Counted from the stretch's first letter, positions 1-8,795 are shown. The stretch is DNA of 63,531 bases from Actinomycetota bacterium (GCA_016870215.1 VGCD01000010.1:1-63531), one strand, 5' to 3'. Program-made: numbers and translations. Notes: generated from the letters alone by a model not told the origin.

Positions 1-324
1 GTGCACGAGAGCAATCAAAGTGGCCCACACAGGCACACCGCGAACAAAGTTGCTCGTGCCATCGATGGGGTCGACAACCCATGTCCAACCGTCTCCTTCT
101 CCACTGCCGTGCTCTTCGCCGTACCAGCCATGGTGCGGTCGTTCACGACGGATGACGTCCATGATCAACGCTTCAGCACCTCGGTCAACTTCTGTCACTT
201 CGGTGAGATCTTCTTTCAAGGCCACCGAGAAAGAACGTTCGCGAAACCGAGGAAGTGTGAACGCATCGGCGGCGTCGGCGAGCGCAAGAGCCAACGTGAG
301 GTCGGTGGCAAATTCGTTCGACAT
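1..324 (-). CDS. Inositol monophosphatase / histidinol-phosphatase family protein (3' end outside window)
   Basis: The N-terminal 108 residues of a Mg-dependent IMPase-fold phosphatase; the gene runs off the left edge. The metal-site motifs are visible: GEEHG (about residue 70) and WVVDPIDGTSNF (about residues 85-96), matching the family E-E and WxVDPxDGTxNF motifs. The DP-DG aspartates bind the catalytic metals. The ATG at 322-324 lies 2 nt beyond the dxs stop, so the two genes are probably cotranscribed. The substrate cannot be decided here; histidinol phosphate and inositol phosphate are the usual options in Actinobacteria. Confidence 0.85.
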   Translation of the reverse strand, partial: MSNEFATDLTLALALADAADAFTLPRFRERSFSVALKEDLTEVTEVDRGAEALIMDVIRRERPHHGWYGEEHGSGEGDGWTWVVDPIDGTSNFVRGVPVWATLIALVH

Positions 325-326
325 GA

Positions 327-2273
327 TCAGCCGTGCAATGCGTGACGTATTGCGGTGGCAATGCCGTTTGCATCGAGACCGAATTGCGCAAGAATCGCGT
401 CGGGCTTTGCCTGCGGAATGAACTTCGTCGGCACACCATGAACGCGCACATTGACGTTTGAGTTGAGCGAAGTGATGCGGTCGGCAATGGTCATGCCTAT
501 TCCGCCATCCCGCAGACCGTCCTCGAAAGTCAACACATGAGCGTTCTGAGCAGCACTTGTCAGCATGGCTTCGTCGAGTGGTGCGCATGACCGCACATCC
601 CACACTTCGACTTTGATGCCGTCCGCTTCCAGTGTCGCGGCTGCTTTTTCTGCAGCAGCAACCAATTTGCCGATGGCGAGTACGCACACGCTTCTATCTC
701 CGTCGGTCAGTTGACGCGCACGAAGACCATCACCCAACGGTGCATCTGGTGTATTGCGGGCGAGCCCCTTGGGGTATCGAATGACAACAGGCCCCTCATT
801 CGCAAGCGTCATTGCGTCATGCAGCATGACTTCAAGTTCTTGTGTACTGCTCGGAGCGAGAACGCGCATACCAGGAACCTTTGAAAGGAGTGCCATGTCG
901 TAGATGCCGTGGTGACTCGGGCCATCGTCACCTGTGATGCCGGCACGGTCGAGGCAGAAGATGACGGGGAGGCGGTGCAATGCAACGTCGTACACCACTT
1001 GGTCCCACGCACGCGACAGGAATGTTGAATACAACGCAACGACAGGGCGAAGCCCTCCCATCGCCATTCCAGCGGCCATGGTGACCGCGTGTTGCTCGGC
1101 GATACCGACATCGAGAAAACGGTCGGGGAAGTGATCCTTGAATTTCAGCAAACCGGTTGGTCCGGGCATCGCGGCTGTGATTGCAACGATGCGCGAGTCG
1201 AGCTCTGCCTCTTTGACGATTGCGTCACCGAATGTGGCGGTGTAGCCAGATGGACCGCTTTGCGCTGGGCCATTGACGGGGTCGAATGTTGGAGTGTCAT
1301 GCAGGTGCTTCTCGTCGTCGTCTTCTGCCGGCGGGTAACCCTTGCCCTTGTGGGTGAGCACGTGCACGACGATCGGCCCTTCAGCTTCACGATCAATCGC
1401 AGAATGAAAAGCTGCCTCTAGTGCCTCAATGTCGTGACCGTCAACGGGGCCGACGTAGCGAACACCGAGGGCCTCAAAGAATGATGGCGGCTGCAAGAAC
1501 TCGCGAACTGCGGCCTTGAATGCTTCCATTCCTTGTTCTGCTTGACGACCAACGACAGGTAAGTCGCGAAGAAACTGTTCAATCTTGCGTTGTCGACGCA
1601 AATACACAGGGTTCAATCGAATGTTGACAAGCGTCTCGGACAACTTTCCGGTGATGCGCTCGGGAAGTCGAGGTAACTCGCCAGTCGCCTCAGCATTTTG
1701 TGGGCCACCAGTAGTGAGATTCGAAATTGTCGGTGCGTAGCTGCGGCCGTTGTCGTTCAGCACGATGATGACTTTGCGCTTGCTATGGCCAAGGTTGTTG
1801 AGCGCCTCGTAAGCCATGCCTCCGGTCATCGAACCGTCACCGATGATTGCGACGATGTGTCCGTGAGAGTTGGCACCCATGTCGCGGGCGACTGCAAGCC
1901 CGTGTGCGTAACTGAGAACCGTTGATGCATGGCTGTTTTCGATGAAGTCGTGCTTGCTCTCTTCGCGACTCGGATAACCCGAGATGCCGTTTGCTTGGCG
2001 CAGATGACTGAAGCCACCTTGGCGGCCGGTGACGATCTTGTGCACGTAGGCCTGGTGGCCGGTGTCCCAGAGCACTGCATCGACGGGACTGGAGAACACG
2101 CGGTGCAAGGCGAGCGTCAACTCAACGGCACCGAGATTGCTGCCGAGGTGACCGCCGGTCTCGCTGACGGCCTGAACAATGAAGTCGCGTATTTCGCCCG
2201 AAAGTTGCTCAAGCTCAGGCATTGTGAGGGCTCGTAAATCGGCCGGTTCACGAATGGAGTCGAGCAGTGACAT
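327..2273 (-). CDS. dxs: 1-deoxy-D-xylulose-5-phosphate synthase
   Basis: 648 residues, the normal length for DXS. It condenses pyruvate and glyceraldehyde 3-phosphate to DXP, the first step of the MEP isoprenoid pathway. Visible features are the N-terminal GGHLGSNLG motif (residues 40-48), the thiamine-diphosphate GDGSMTGG motif (145-152), a transketolase pyrimidine-binding domain in the middle (GIAEQHAVTMAAG) and a C-terminal transketolase domain containing VIRYPKG. It is cytoplasmic. The downstream phosphatase gene starts 2 nt after its stop. ispE, a later step of the same pathway, lies at 47.2-47.9 kb. Confidence 0.97.
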   Translation of the reverse strand: MSLLDSIREPADLRALTMPELEQLSGEIRDFIVQAVSETGGHLGSNLGAVELTLALHRVFSSPVDAVLWDTGHQAYVHKIVTGRQGGFSHLRQANGISGYPSREESKHDFIENSHASTVLSYAHGLAVARDMGANSHGHIVAIIGDGSMTGGMAYEALNNLGHSKRKVIIVLNDNGRSYAPTISNLTTGGPQNAEATGELPRLPERITGKLSETLVNIRLNPVYLRRQRKIEQFLRDLPVVGRQAEQGMEAFKAAVREFLQPPSFFEALGVRYVGPVDGHDIEALEAAFHSAIDREAEGPIVVHVLTHKGKGYPPAEDDDEKHLHDTPTFDPVNGPAQSGPSGYTATFGDAIVKEAELDSRIVAITAAMPGPTGLLKFKDHFPDRFLDVGIAEQHAVTMAAGMAMGGLRPVVALYSTFLSRAWDQVVYDVALHRLPVIFCLDRAGITGDDGPSHHGIYDMALLSKVPGMRVLAPSSTQELEVMLHDAMTLANEGPVVIRYPKGLARNTPDAPLGDGLRARQLTDGDRSVCVLAIGKLVAAAEKAAATLEADGIKVEVWDVRSCAPLDEAMLTSAAQNAHVLTFEDGLRDGGIGMTIADRITSLNSNVNVRVHGVPTKFIPQAKPDAILAQFGLDANGIATAIRHALHG

Positions 2274-2350
2274 GCATCGTTAGGCTACCTGTGGGTCAAC
2301 TGTGGGTCGCTTCGAGGTGCGGTTTGGGCCCAGCCCCTACTGGTCGGTTG

Positions 2351-3256
2351 TCACGCGCCAGATGCCGGATGCGCGGCGATGTGACCAGCAAATTTTCGAT
2401 CGAGCCGGCGTTGGTTCAAGGTATGGAGTCGTTCGCCAATGACGAAGCCGACCGCGAGGGCAAGCAAGCCACCGACTCCATCGAGCCAGAAGTGGTTCCC
2501 AGTGACGACGATGCAGAACAGAGTGAGTGCCGGATACAGCAGGACTGCTGCACGCACCCACTTCTTTCGCCACAGCGGCCACAAACCAAAAGCGCACCAC
2601 GAAGCCCATCCGATGTGAAGGCTTGGCATGGCTGCATATTGATTCGACAGTTTTGCGATGCCACCTGAATCAAAATCCCATGGACCGCCAAAATCTTTCA
2701 GCGTGTCGATGTAACCGAAACTGGTGGCGCCGTTGTAGTTGCGCATCTCATGTTCGATGCATGCAGCACCGAAGCCAGCAGGAGGGCATTGCACGTCGAG
2801 CAGTCGTGGGGGCATCAATGGAAACAATGCGAAACCAAAAATCGCAAGCGCAGTCGTGGCGGCAAGTGCATTACGAAACAACGGAAATACGTCTTTGCGT
2901 TTGCGATACAGAACGAAAAACACACCGATGGTGACAATGAAATGAGCAGTTCCGTAAAAAGTGTTCATCGCTTGAATGAGCGCGCGGTAGGGAAGAAAGA
3001 GATCTTGGATTGACTCTTCGTGGTACAGACCCAGTGCTCGTTCGATGCGGATGACACGTACAGCGTTGTTGAAAGCGTGAAGTGGTACGTCGGTGTCACC
3101 AACGCGCGCTGAGCCAAACCGGTTTCGTGTCGCCGTATAGATGGCATAGAACGTGGCCATCACGATGGCTTCCTTCCACCACCTGGTGACGTGTTCACGC
3201 TCGCGCGGAGCAATCACCACCGGAGGAACATCGACGCTCAAAGACTCACCAGACAT
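2351..3256 (-). CDS. PAP2-superfamily membrane protein (AUR1/inositol phosphotransferase-like)
   Basis: 301 residues from the ATG at 3254-3256. The frame is open further upstream but would then run into the divergent tldD, so this start is preferred. Several hydrophobic segments are visible. The PAP2 signature is present as AAMPSLHIGW and GNHFWLDGVGG, which carry the two catalytic histidines. Such proteins hydrolyse or transfer phosphate or phosphoinositol groups on lipids at the membrane. A second PAP2 gene at 31.0-31.9 kb has the same architecture. The substrate is unknown. Confidence 0.8.
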   Translation of the reverse strand: MSGESLSVDVPPVVIAPREREHVTRWWKEAIVMATFYAIYTATRNRFGSARVGDTDVPLHAFNNAVRVIRIERALGLYHEESIQDLFLPYRALIQAMNTFYGTAHFIVTIGVFFVLYRKRKDVFPLFRNALAATTALAIFGFALFPLMPPRLLDVQCPPAGFGAACIEHEMRNYNGATSFGYIDTLKDFGGPWDFDSGGIAKLSNQYAAMPSLHIGWASWCAFGLWPLWRKKWVRAAVLLYPALTLFCIVVTGNHFWLDGVGGLLALAVGFVIGERLHTLNQRRLDRKFAGHIAAHPASGA

Positions 3257-3326
3257 ACGTTCACAGGAGAGGATACGACGCGCCCGCTTGGGCACGGGCA
3301 GGTGAGGGCTCTGTAGGCTCGAATAC

Positions 3327-4742
3327 GTGACAATGGTTGACCTCACCAGCGAATTTGATTCCGACACTTTGGCGCGAGTTCTCGATGCCGGCCGGTCGAT
3401 GGGGGCAGATTTCTCCGAGGTGTTCATCGAAGACAAGCGGTCGGTCTCGGCCGGTCTCGATGACGGCAAGGTCGAGCAGGTCACGAGCGGGCGCAACCGC
3501 GGAGCCGGCATTCGAGTTGTCGCGGGTGACACCACAGGTTTTGCGCATACGGCCGATCTCTCCGAGCGCGGGCTCATCGAGGCCGCTCAGGCCGCCGCCG
3601 CCGCAGCGCGCTCAGGTGGTGGTGGCACCAAGAAAGTGGCCTTGTCGTCGCCTCGTCGACATCCGGTCAATGTGGTGCGCGTCTTGCCGGGCTCTGTACC
3701 GAAATCCGACAAAGTTGCTCTTCTCATGCGCGCAGACGACGCTGCACGAGGAGTGCATGGTTCCATCGTTCAGGTGTCGGCTGGCTACGCCGACAGTGTG
3801 CGACGCATTCTGGTTGCAAACAGCGATGGCGTGCTCGCATCAGATGAACAAGTGCGTTCATTGTTCCGTGTGAGTGTGGTTGCCGACGGCGACCTGGGCA
3901 TGCAAACCGGGTACGAATCAATGGGCCACACCATCGGATACGAAGTGTTCGAACACAACGATGTCGGCGACCTTGCGGTTGCGGCTGCGCGTCAGGCGGT
4001 CACAAAGCTGCGTGCGCGACCCGCACCCTCTGGTGCCATGCCAGTGGTTATCAAGTGTGGCTCTGGCGGGGTGCTCTTCCACGAAGCATGTGGGCACGGC
4101 TTGGAAGCAGATCTCGTGGCGAAGGGTGCGAGTGTGTACCGCAATCGTGTCGGTGAACTTGTCGCATCACCGCTTGTCACGCTTGTTGATGACGGCACCA
4201 TGACGGCCGAATGGGGCGCAATTGGTATCGACGATGAAGGTCACGACAGTCAGCGCAATGTGCTCATTCAAGATGGCATCCTCACTGACTACATGTGGGA
4301 CTACTTGCGCGCACGAAACGACAATCGTTCGCAAAGTGGAAATGGTCGCCGTCAGTCATATGCCGACTTGCCGATGGTGCGCATGACCAACACATTCGTG
4401 ATGAATGGCGACAGTGATCCCGATGACATCGTCAAGAACACCGACCGTGGCGTATATGTCGCCAAATTGGGTGGTGGAAGTGTCGACACGGCAACCGGAG
4501 ATTTCGTTTTCGGTATGACCGAGGCGTACCTCATCGAGAACGGCGAAATCACCGAACCAATTCGTGAGGGCAACCTCATCGGTAACGGACCGCAGGTGCT
4601 CGCGGACATCGACATGCTCGGCAACGACTTTGCCATGGGGAACCCTGGAACATGCGGCAAAGACGGACAAGGGGTGCCAGTTGGTGATGGCCAACCCACA
4701 CTTCGCGTGAAGAGTCTCACTGTCGGCGGAACGGCCGCCTGA
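3327..4742 (+). CDS. tldD: TldD/PmbA family metallopeptidase, TldD-type
   Basis: 471 residues. TldD is the metal-binding half of the TldD-TldE (PmbA) heteromeric peptidase, which trims unfolded or modified peptides. The zinc motif HEACGH lies at about residues 252-257 and matches the family HExxxH; the C-terminal GxDMxGND-like segment is also present. GTG 3327 and ATG 3333 are both usable starts. The pmbA partner begins 2 nt after the stop, so the pair forms one operon. No peptide-precursor gene is visible next to it, so general peptide turnover is the safest reading. Confidence 0.93.
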   Translation: MTMVDLTSEFDSDTLARVLDAGRSMGADFSEVFIEDKRSVSAGLDDGKVEQVTSGRNRGAGIRVVAGDTTGFAHTADLSERGLIEAAQAAAAAARSGGGGTKKVALSSPRRHPVNVVRVLPGSVPKSDKVALLMRADDAARGVHGSIVQVSAGYADSVRRILVANSDGVLASDEQVRSLFRVSVVADGDLGMQTGYESMGHTIGYEVFEHNDVGDLAVAAARQAVTKLRARPAPSGAMPVVIKCGSGGVLFHEACGHGLEADLVAKGASVYRNRVGELVASPLVTLVDDGTMTAEWGAIGIDDEGHDSQRNVLIQDGILTDYMWDYLRARNDNRSQSGNGRRQSYADLPMVRMTNTFVMNGDSDPDDIVKNTDRGVYVAKLGGGSVDTATGDFVFGMTEAYLIENGEITEPIREGNLIGNGPQVLADIDMLGNDFAMGNPGTCGKDGQGVPVGDGQPTLRVKSLTVGGTAA

Positions 4743-4744
4743 CC

Positions 4745-6127
4745 ATGTCGACTGCGTCACCAGCATCAGGGTCGACACCAGATTCTGTTCGTCAACTCCA
4801 AGACATCGCTGATCGAATCGTTGCCCAAGCCAAGCCCGGTGAGCAGATCGAGGCGTATGTGTCGCGTGCTCGTGAAACTGACATCCGTATTTACGAGGGC
4901 GAGATCGAACACTTCGTCAGTGCACAAAGTGAAGGTGTCGGTGTTCGCATCATCCGCAACGGTCGAACCGGCACGTCGTATGCCGGCACTCTCGATGTAA
5001 GCGCGTTGGAAGAAGTACTCGCTGAGGCACGTGAGAATGCAGAACTCGGATCAGTCGATGAGTGGGCAGGCCTTGCTGAGCCCGACGGGGTGCCGGTCGT
5101 TCCGCAACAACTATGGAATGAACAACTCGAGCATTTTCCTACCGAAGAGAAGATCGCAATTGCCAAGCGCCTCGAGAAAATCGCTCTGGCTGCCGATAAG
5201 CGCGTACGCGTGGAAGATGCGAGTTACAGCGATGTGTTCGCGGAAGAAGCATTTGCCACGACAACCGGAGTTCGATCTGGTGGGCGCGAGAACGGTTGTT
5301 ACGCATCCGTCGGAACATTGGCCGATGATGGTGACGAAACTCAGACTGGGTTCGGATTCTCTGTCGGTAAGTGGCCAGGCGAGTTCGACCTCGACAAGGC
5401 AGGTCGTGAAGCGGCTGAGCGCGCGACTCGACTATTGGGGGCGGTGAAACCTCCGAGCAAGCGCACCACTGTGGTGCTTGACCCGTATGTCACCGCACAG
5501 TTTTTGTCGATTATCGGCTCCACTTTGAACGGGGAGAGCGTCATCAAGGGACGCAGTCTCTTCAAAGACCGTTTAAACGAGACGGTTGCATCGTCAATGG
5601 TCACGCTTATTGATGATCCGACAGACTCTCGCGCATACACCGCCACGGATCTCGACGGAGAAGGCCTGGCCGCGCGCCGAAATGTGCTTATCGAACAGGG
5701 GCAATTGAAGAAGTTCGTGCACTCGTCGTACAGCGCGCGTCGTGCTGGCACAAAGAGCACTGGTAACGCCACACGGGGTGGTTTGGGCGGATCTCCCGGT
5801 GTTGGTTGTTTGGCTCTGCAACTGGTGCCTGGCACAGCGTCTCAGCAGCAACTCATCGCTGATATTGACGATGGCGTACTCATACAAATGGTGCAGGGGC
5901 TCCATAGTGGAGTGAACTCGATTTCGGGTGATTTCTCCACCGGTGCATCGGGTCTCCTGATTCGAAATGGTGCGACTGCTGAACCTGTGCGTGAGTTCAC
6001 GATTGCTTCAACGCTTCAGCGAATGCTGCAAGACATTGTTGCCATCGGTGGCGACATCGACTGGTTGCCGATGCGGGCATCGGGAGTCAGCCTCGTCATC
6101 CGTGATGTCACGATGAGTGGTGCCTGA
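4745..6127 (+). CDS. pmbA: TldD/PmbA family protein, PmbA (TldE)-type
   Basis: 460 residues, cotranscribed with tldD (2-nt gap, ATG at 4745). It shares the TldD fold, including a C-terminal half with GDFSTGASGLLIRNG, but lacks the HExxxH motif. This is the usual catalytically silent partner that assembles with TldD. The N-terminal half carries the EAYVSRARETDIRIYEGEIE-type strand region typical of PmbA. A 7-bp stem hairpin overlaps the stop codon. Confidence 0.92.
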   Translation: MSTASPASGSTPDSVRQLQDIADRIVAQAKPGEQIEAYVSRARETDIRIYEGEIEHFVSAQSEGVGVRIIRNGRTGTSYAGTLDVSALEEVLAEARENAELGSVDEWAGLAEPDGVPVVPQQLWNEQLEHFPTEEKIAIAKRLEKIALAADKRVRVEDASYSDVFAEEAFATTTGVRSGGRENGCYASVGTLADDGDETQTGFGFSVGKWPGEFDLDKAGREAAERATRLLGAVKPPSKRTTVVLDPYVTAQFLSIIGSTLNGESVIKGRSLFKDRLNETVASSMVTLIDDPTDSRAYTATDLDGEGLAARRNVLIEQGQLKKFVHSSYSARRAGTKSTGNATRGGLGGSPGVGCLALQLVPGTASQQQLIADIDDGVLIQMVQGLHSGVNSISGDFSTGASGLLIRNGATAEPVREFTIASTLQRMLQDIVAIGGDIDWLPMRASGVSLVIRDVTMSGA

Positions 6128-6141
6128 GCACGTTGCTCAGG
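6123..6141. terminator. Hairpin at the pmbA stop, between convergent genes
   Basis: CCTGAGC, a 5-nt loop, then GCTCAGG: a perfect 7-bp stem containing the pmbA stop codon and lying 12 nt before the end of the convergent SAF gene. There is no T-tract, so intrinsic termination is only inferred. Confidence 0.45.
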
Positions 6142-6153
6142 TGAGCTGCTGCT

Positions 6154-6750
6154 TCACGATGAACCAACAAGGGTGAGTGTTCCCTGCTGTGCTGCAATAG
6201 CGACAGCGGGTGCATGTTGCTCAGGCACGGCGATAGTCGCATTGTGGGTGTCAGTAGCAATGCCGACGAGAATGGCATTGTTGACCACGACGCGTGTCTC
6301 GACAACCACGTCGACCTTTGCACCGACAATCGACAGCGGCAGCATCACATCGTCGGGTAAGGCGACAGTTTTCCAACCTTCAGGTGTGAGCGTTGCGGTG
6401 GCACCGACATGAAGTTTGCTGATGACTTGGCCCGCGACAATGAGTGCGGAAGCGCTCTTGTCGGATGTGAGCAACACGAGTGCGTCACGAGGGGTGATTG
6501 CTTGAGGTACAGATGTGCGCATTGTGTTCTCAGGCGTGAGGGTCTCACCTGGTGAGATATCAGATGTTGCGACAAGCACTTCTTGAGTCGTTGCCCAGCG
6601 CTGCATCACTTTCTGCTGCGAGAGCACTTGCGACATCACGATGAGTGCGACAAAAACGGCGCAACATGCAGCTAACGCCCGTTGCCACTGCCGATTGAGT
6701 CGAAGTTGCTCGCTGACTTCAGCGACGCGACGTTTACTTAGTCCACGCAC
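6154..6750 (-). CDS. SAF-domain protein with one N-terminal membrane anchor
   Basis: 198 residues, GTG start. A cytoplasmic basic stretch is followed by one hydrophobic helix (about residues 24-42). An SAF domain (about 57-120) follows, with the typical VATSDISPGETLTPENT pattern seen in CpaB/FlgA-like proteins. No Tad pilus genes are nearby. It lies 50 nt downstream of the FmdB/Ruc-like gene on the same strand. In Mycobacterium the SAF protein Rv0990c lies directly downstream of Ruc (Rv0991c), so I infer the same two-gene operon. Function unknown. Confidence 0.75.
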   Translation of the reverse strand: MRGLSKRRVAEVSEQLRLNRQWQRALAACCAVFVALIVMSQVLSQQKVMQRWATTQEVLVATSDISPGETLTPENTMRTSVPQAITPRDALVLLTSDKSASALIVAGQVISKLHVGATATLTPEGWKTVALPDDVMLPLSIVGAKVDVVVETRVVVNNAILVGIATDTHNATIAVPEQHAPAVAIAAQQGTLTLVGSS

Positions 6751-6800
6751 CTTGCAGATGTGTGCCCAGTCGGTTCTTTGACGCTGACTTCAGTGCGCCG

Positions 6801-7148
6801 TCATTCAGAACTGGTGGATCCGCTGCTCGATGCCGATGATAAAGCCGACGTTGAGGCTGACGTGGAGGACGAGTCTGTCGAAGACGAACTCGACGACGAA
6901 CTCGAATCGCTCGAGGAACTCGCCGTGGTGCTCGAGGTGCTGGATGTTGAGCCACCGGACTTCGAATTATCCGTCTTGTAAAAGCCGCCACCTTTGAAGG
7001 TGATGCCGACAGGTGTGAACACCTTCTTCACCGGGCGCATTGTGCCGTCACTCGGGTGGGCAGCTTCGGTGAGAGCATCGTCAGTGAACGCTTGTTGCAC
7101 TTCGATGGTCTCGCCGGTGTCGATGAACTTGTACACGTAGGTAGGCAT
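6801..7148 (-). CDS. FmdB/Ruc-like small protein lacking zinc cysteines, with a Ser-rich disordered tail
   Basis: 115 residues from the ATG at 7146-7148, with a GAGG-type ribosome site. Residues 1-65 follow the FmdB/Ruc pattern (MPTYVYKF, VQQAFTDDAL, VKKVFTPVGITFKGGGFYKT). The four cysteines of the family zinc ribbon are all absent; the protein contains no Cys. The tail (about 66-115) is almost entirely Ser/Thr/Gly/Asp and surely disordered. In M. tuberculosis the equivalent Rv0991c (Ruc) is a redox-controlled chaperone using those cysteines. Here only a non-redox chaperone-like role could remain (inference). A CIRCE-like element lies 26 nt upstream. Confidence 0.85.
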   Translation of the reverse strand: MPTYVYKFIDTGETIEVQQAFTDDALTEAAHPSDGTMRPVKKVFTPVGITFKGGGFYKTDNSKSGGSTSSTSSTTASSSSDSSSSSSSSSTDSSSTSASTSALSSASSSGSTSSE

Positions 7149-7174
7149 GTCAACCTCTGGGAGCTGTTGTGCCC

Positions 7175-7201
7175 CTAGCAGTCGGGGGGTTCGAGTGCTA
7201 A
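7175..7201. promoter_or_regulatory. CIRCE-like HrcA operator
   Basis: The known consensus is TTAGCACTC-N9-GAGTGCTAA. Here the right half GAGTGCTAA (7193-7201) is exact. The left half CTAGCAGTC (7175-7183) matches 7 of 9 positions, and the spacer is exactly 9 nt. The element lies between the divergent starts of the Ruc-like gene (7148) and galU (7228), about 26 nt from each. HrcA control of Ruc-SAF is known in mycobacteria; control here is inferred. Confidence 0.7.
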
Positions 7202-7227
7202 ATGGTATCTGGCTAGGGTGCCGGTGA

Positions 7228-8097
7228 GTGAAAGCGCGCACCGCAGTTATCCCCGCCGCCGGACTCGGCACCCGTTTTTTGCCGGTCACCAAGGCAGTGC
7301 CCAAGGAACTGCTTCCCATCATTGACATGCCAGCACTTCAGTTGGTCATGGATGAGGCCGTCGAAGTGGGAGTTGATCACATCGTGCTGGTGTCGAGCGC
7401 GCAGAAGCCTGGCATCGAGGCCTACGTGCGACCGGCGCCTGATGTAGTCGAGCGGGTACGCGCAAGCGGACGGGCAGAGTTGGCGGAGCGGTTGACACGC
7501 ATCGGTACCGATGTACGTGTATCAGTGGTGTACCAAGATGCGCCGCTCGGCCTTGGTCATGCTGTCGGTTGCGCACGCGATGTTGTTGCCGACGAACCAT
7601 TCGTTGTGCTGTTGCCAGATGAATTGATGGGCGATTCACATCTGCTGCAGAGTTTGGTTGATTCAGTTGACGCCACAGGGGTCGGTGCAGTCGGTCTCAT
7701 GCGCGTCGCCCGCGATGAAGTCAGCTCGTACGGCGTCATCACTCCGGCAGAGGGGGCACCACACGATGGGCCGTTTTGCATCGTGGATGTGGTGGAGAAG
7801 CCGAAGATGGAGGACGCACCGAGCAACCTCATCATCATCGGCCGATACGTGTTGACCCCAGATGTGTTCGACAAGATCGCACGCCTAACTCCGCATGCGA
7901 ACGGCGAGTTGCAACTAACCGATGCATTGCGCGCACAGTCACTTGAGTCACCATTGGCCGGCCTCATCAACAAGAGCGCTCGCTACGACACAGGAACACC
8001 GATGGGATGGTTGACAGCAGTCATCGACATTGCGCTGAACCGTCCCGATACGTCCAATGCCTTGCAGGCGTGGCTGCGTGGTCGAGTCGGGTTCTAA
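7228..8097 (+). CDS. galU: UTP-glucose-1-phosphate uridylyltransferase
   Basis: 289 residues, GTG start. It makes UDP-glucose from UTP and glucose 1-phosphate for envelope polysaccharides and glycolipids. The nucleotidyltransferase motif AAGLGTRFLPVTKAVPKE is at residues 10-27, and VVLLPDELMGD and VVEKPKMEDAPSNLIIIGRY follow at typical spacing. The length is that of bacterial GalU. galU followed by moeA and glpR matches mycobacterial order (Rv0993-Rv0994-Rv0996). Confidence 0.96.
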   Translation: MKARTAVIPAAGLGTRFLPVTKAVPKELLPIIDMPALQLVMDEAVEVGVDHIVLVSSAQKPGIEAYVRPAPDVVERVRASGRAELAERLTRIGTDVRVSVVYQDAPLGLGHAVGCARDVVADEPFVVLLPDELMGDSHLLQSLVDSVDATGVGAVGLMRVARDEVSSYGVITPAEGAPHDGPFCIVDVVEKPKMEDAPSNLIIIGRYVLTPDVFDKIARLTPHANGELQLTDALRAQSLESPLAGLINKSARYDTGTPMGWLTAVIDIALNRPDTSNALQAWLRGRVGF

Positions 8098-8156
8098 CTG
8101 ACGTCATTTTTGGGTGGGCTGGTTCTTGAGTGAGCTGGTAACTGAGCCAACCTCAT

Positions 8157-8795
8157 TCACCGAACAGACGTTGATCGAAAAAATGATGGTGGCTCGTCAA
8201 TGACCAGGCCATGGTCATCGACGGACACTTCGACAGCGACACCTGCAGCAAGCGACGGGTAACGCCAAGTCGAAGCACCTGTACGGGTGTAGCGCTGCAA
8301 CATTCTTTCAACGGCGAGTGTCTTGACATCAATGGACATGATGAGAACATCTGCACTCTCGCCAATCTGCAGCTGCAGACGATGGATGGCGATGCTGTTC
8401 GTGAACGGTGTTCCTATCAAGTCGATGTCGACACATCCGTCGAGGTCGCGACGCTCTGACCCGTGCATCTCACCCCAACGCCCACGCCCATCGGTGGCGA
8501 GCCACAAGTCGGGGTCCTTCATGTCACGAAACAGCAAGAACTGCTGTACGGCCCAAGTGGCGGACAGTCGCAAGACGGCCGTCGCTCGATCTGGAACAAG
8601 ATCTATTTCGGCGGTCCATCCTTCATTTTCCCAACGCAGTCGCACCCTGCTCGAGTGGTCACCCGCCGATGAGTTCCAGTCGAGCGTCAAACCGCTCGAA
8701 GGCAGCGCGAGATAGTTGGCCACGGGCACAGCCTTGCATCTGAACTTGCCGGTACCTTCATTGATGTGACCCCACTTGAGGATGCCCGTCAACAT
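8157..8795 (-). CDS. Putative glycolipid-binding family protein (DUF1089-like)
   Basis: 212 residues, ATG at 8793-8795. The pattern of tryptophans and short beta-strand stretches (ILKWGHINEG at the N-terminus, LTLDWNSSAGDHSSRVRLRW, YTRTGASTWRYPSL) resembles the PF06475 putative glycolipid-binding family. No signal peptide or membrane helix is seen. Its first 30 nt overlap the divergent moeA start. A later start would remove the N-terminal ILKW segment, so the overlap is probably real. Function unproven. Confidence 0.6.
   Translation of the reverse strand: MLTGILKWGHINEGTGKFRCKAVPVANYLALPSSGLTLDWNSSAGDHSSRVRLRWENEGWTAEIDLVPDRATAVLRLSATWAVQQFLLFRDMKDPDLWLATDGRGRWGEMHGSERRDLDGCVDIDLIGTPFTNSIAIHRLQLQIGESADVLIMSIDVKTLAVERMLQRYTRTGASTWRYPSLAAGVAVEVSVDDHGLVIDEPPSFFRSTSVR

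Noticed and set aside
2267-3013. Overlapping plus-strand frames over the PAP2 gene
   Set aside because: Shadows of the minus-strand PAP2 coding sequence.
3327-6127. TldD/PmbA as part of a RiPP (modified peptide) cluster
   Set aside because: No precursor peptide, cyclase or exporter gene is visible on either side.
6801-7148. Sequencing error as the cause of missing cysteines in the FmdB/Ruc-like protein
   Set aside because: The frame is continuous and conserved residues before, between and after the Cys sites stay aligned.
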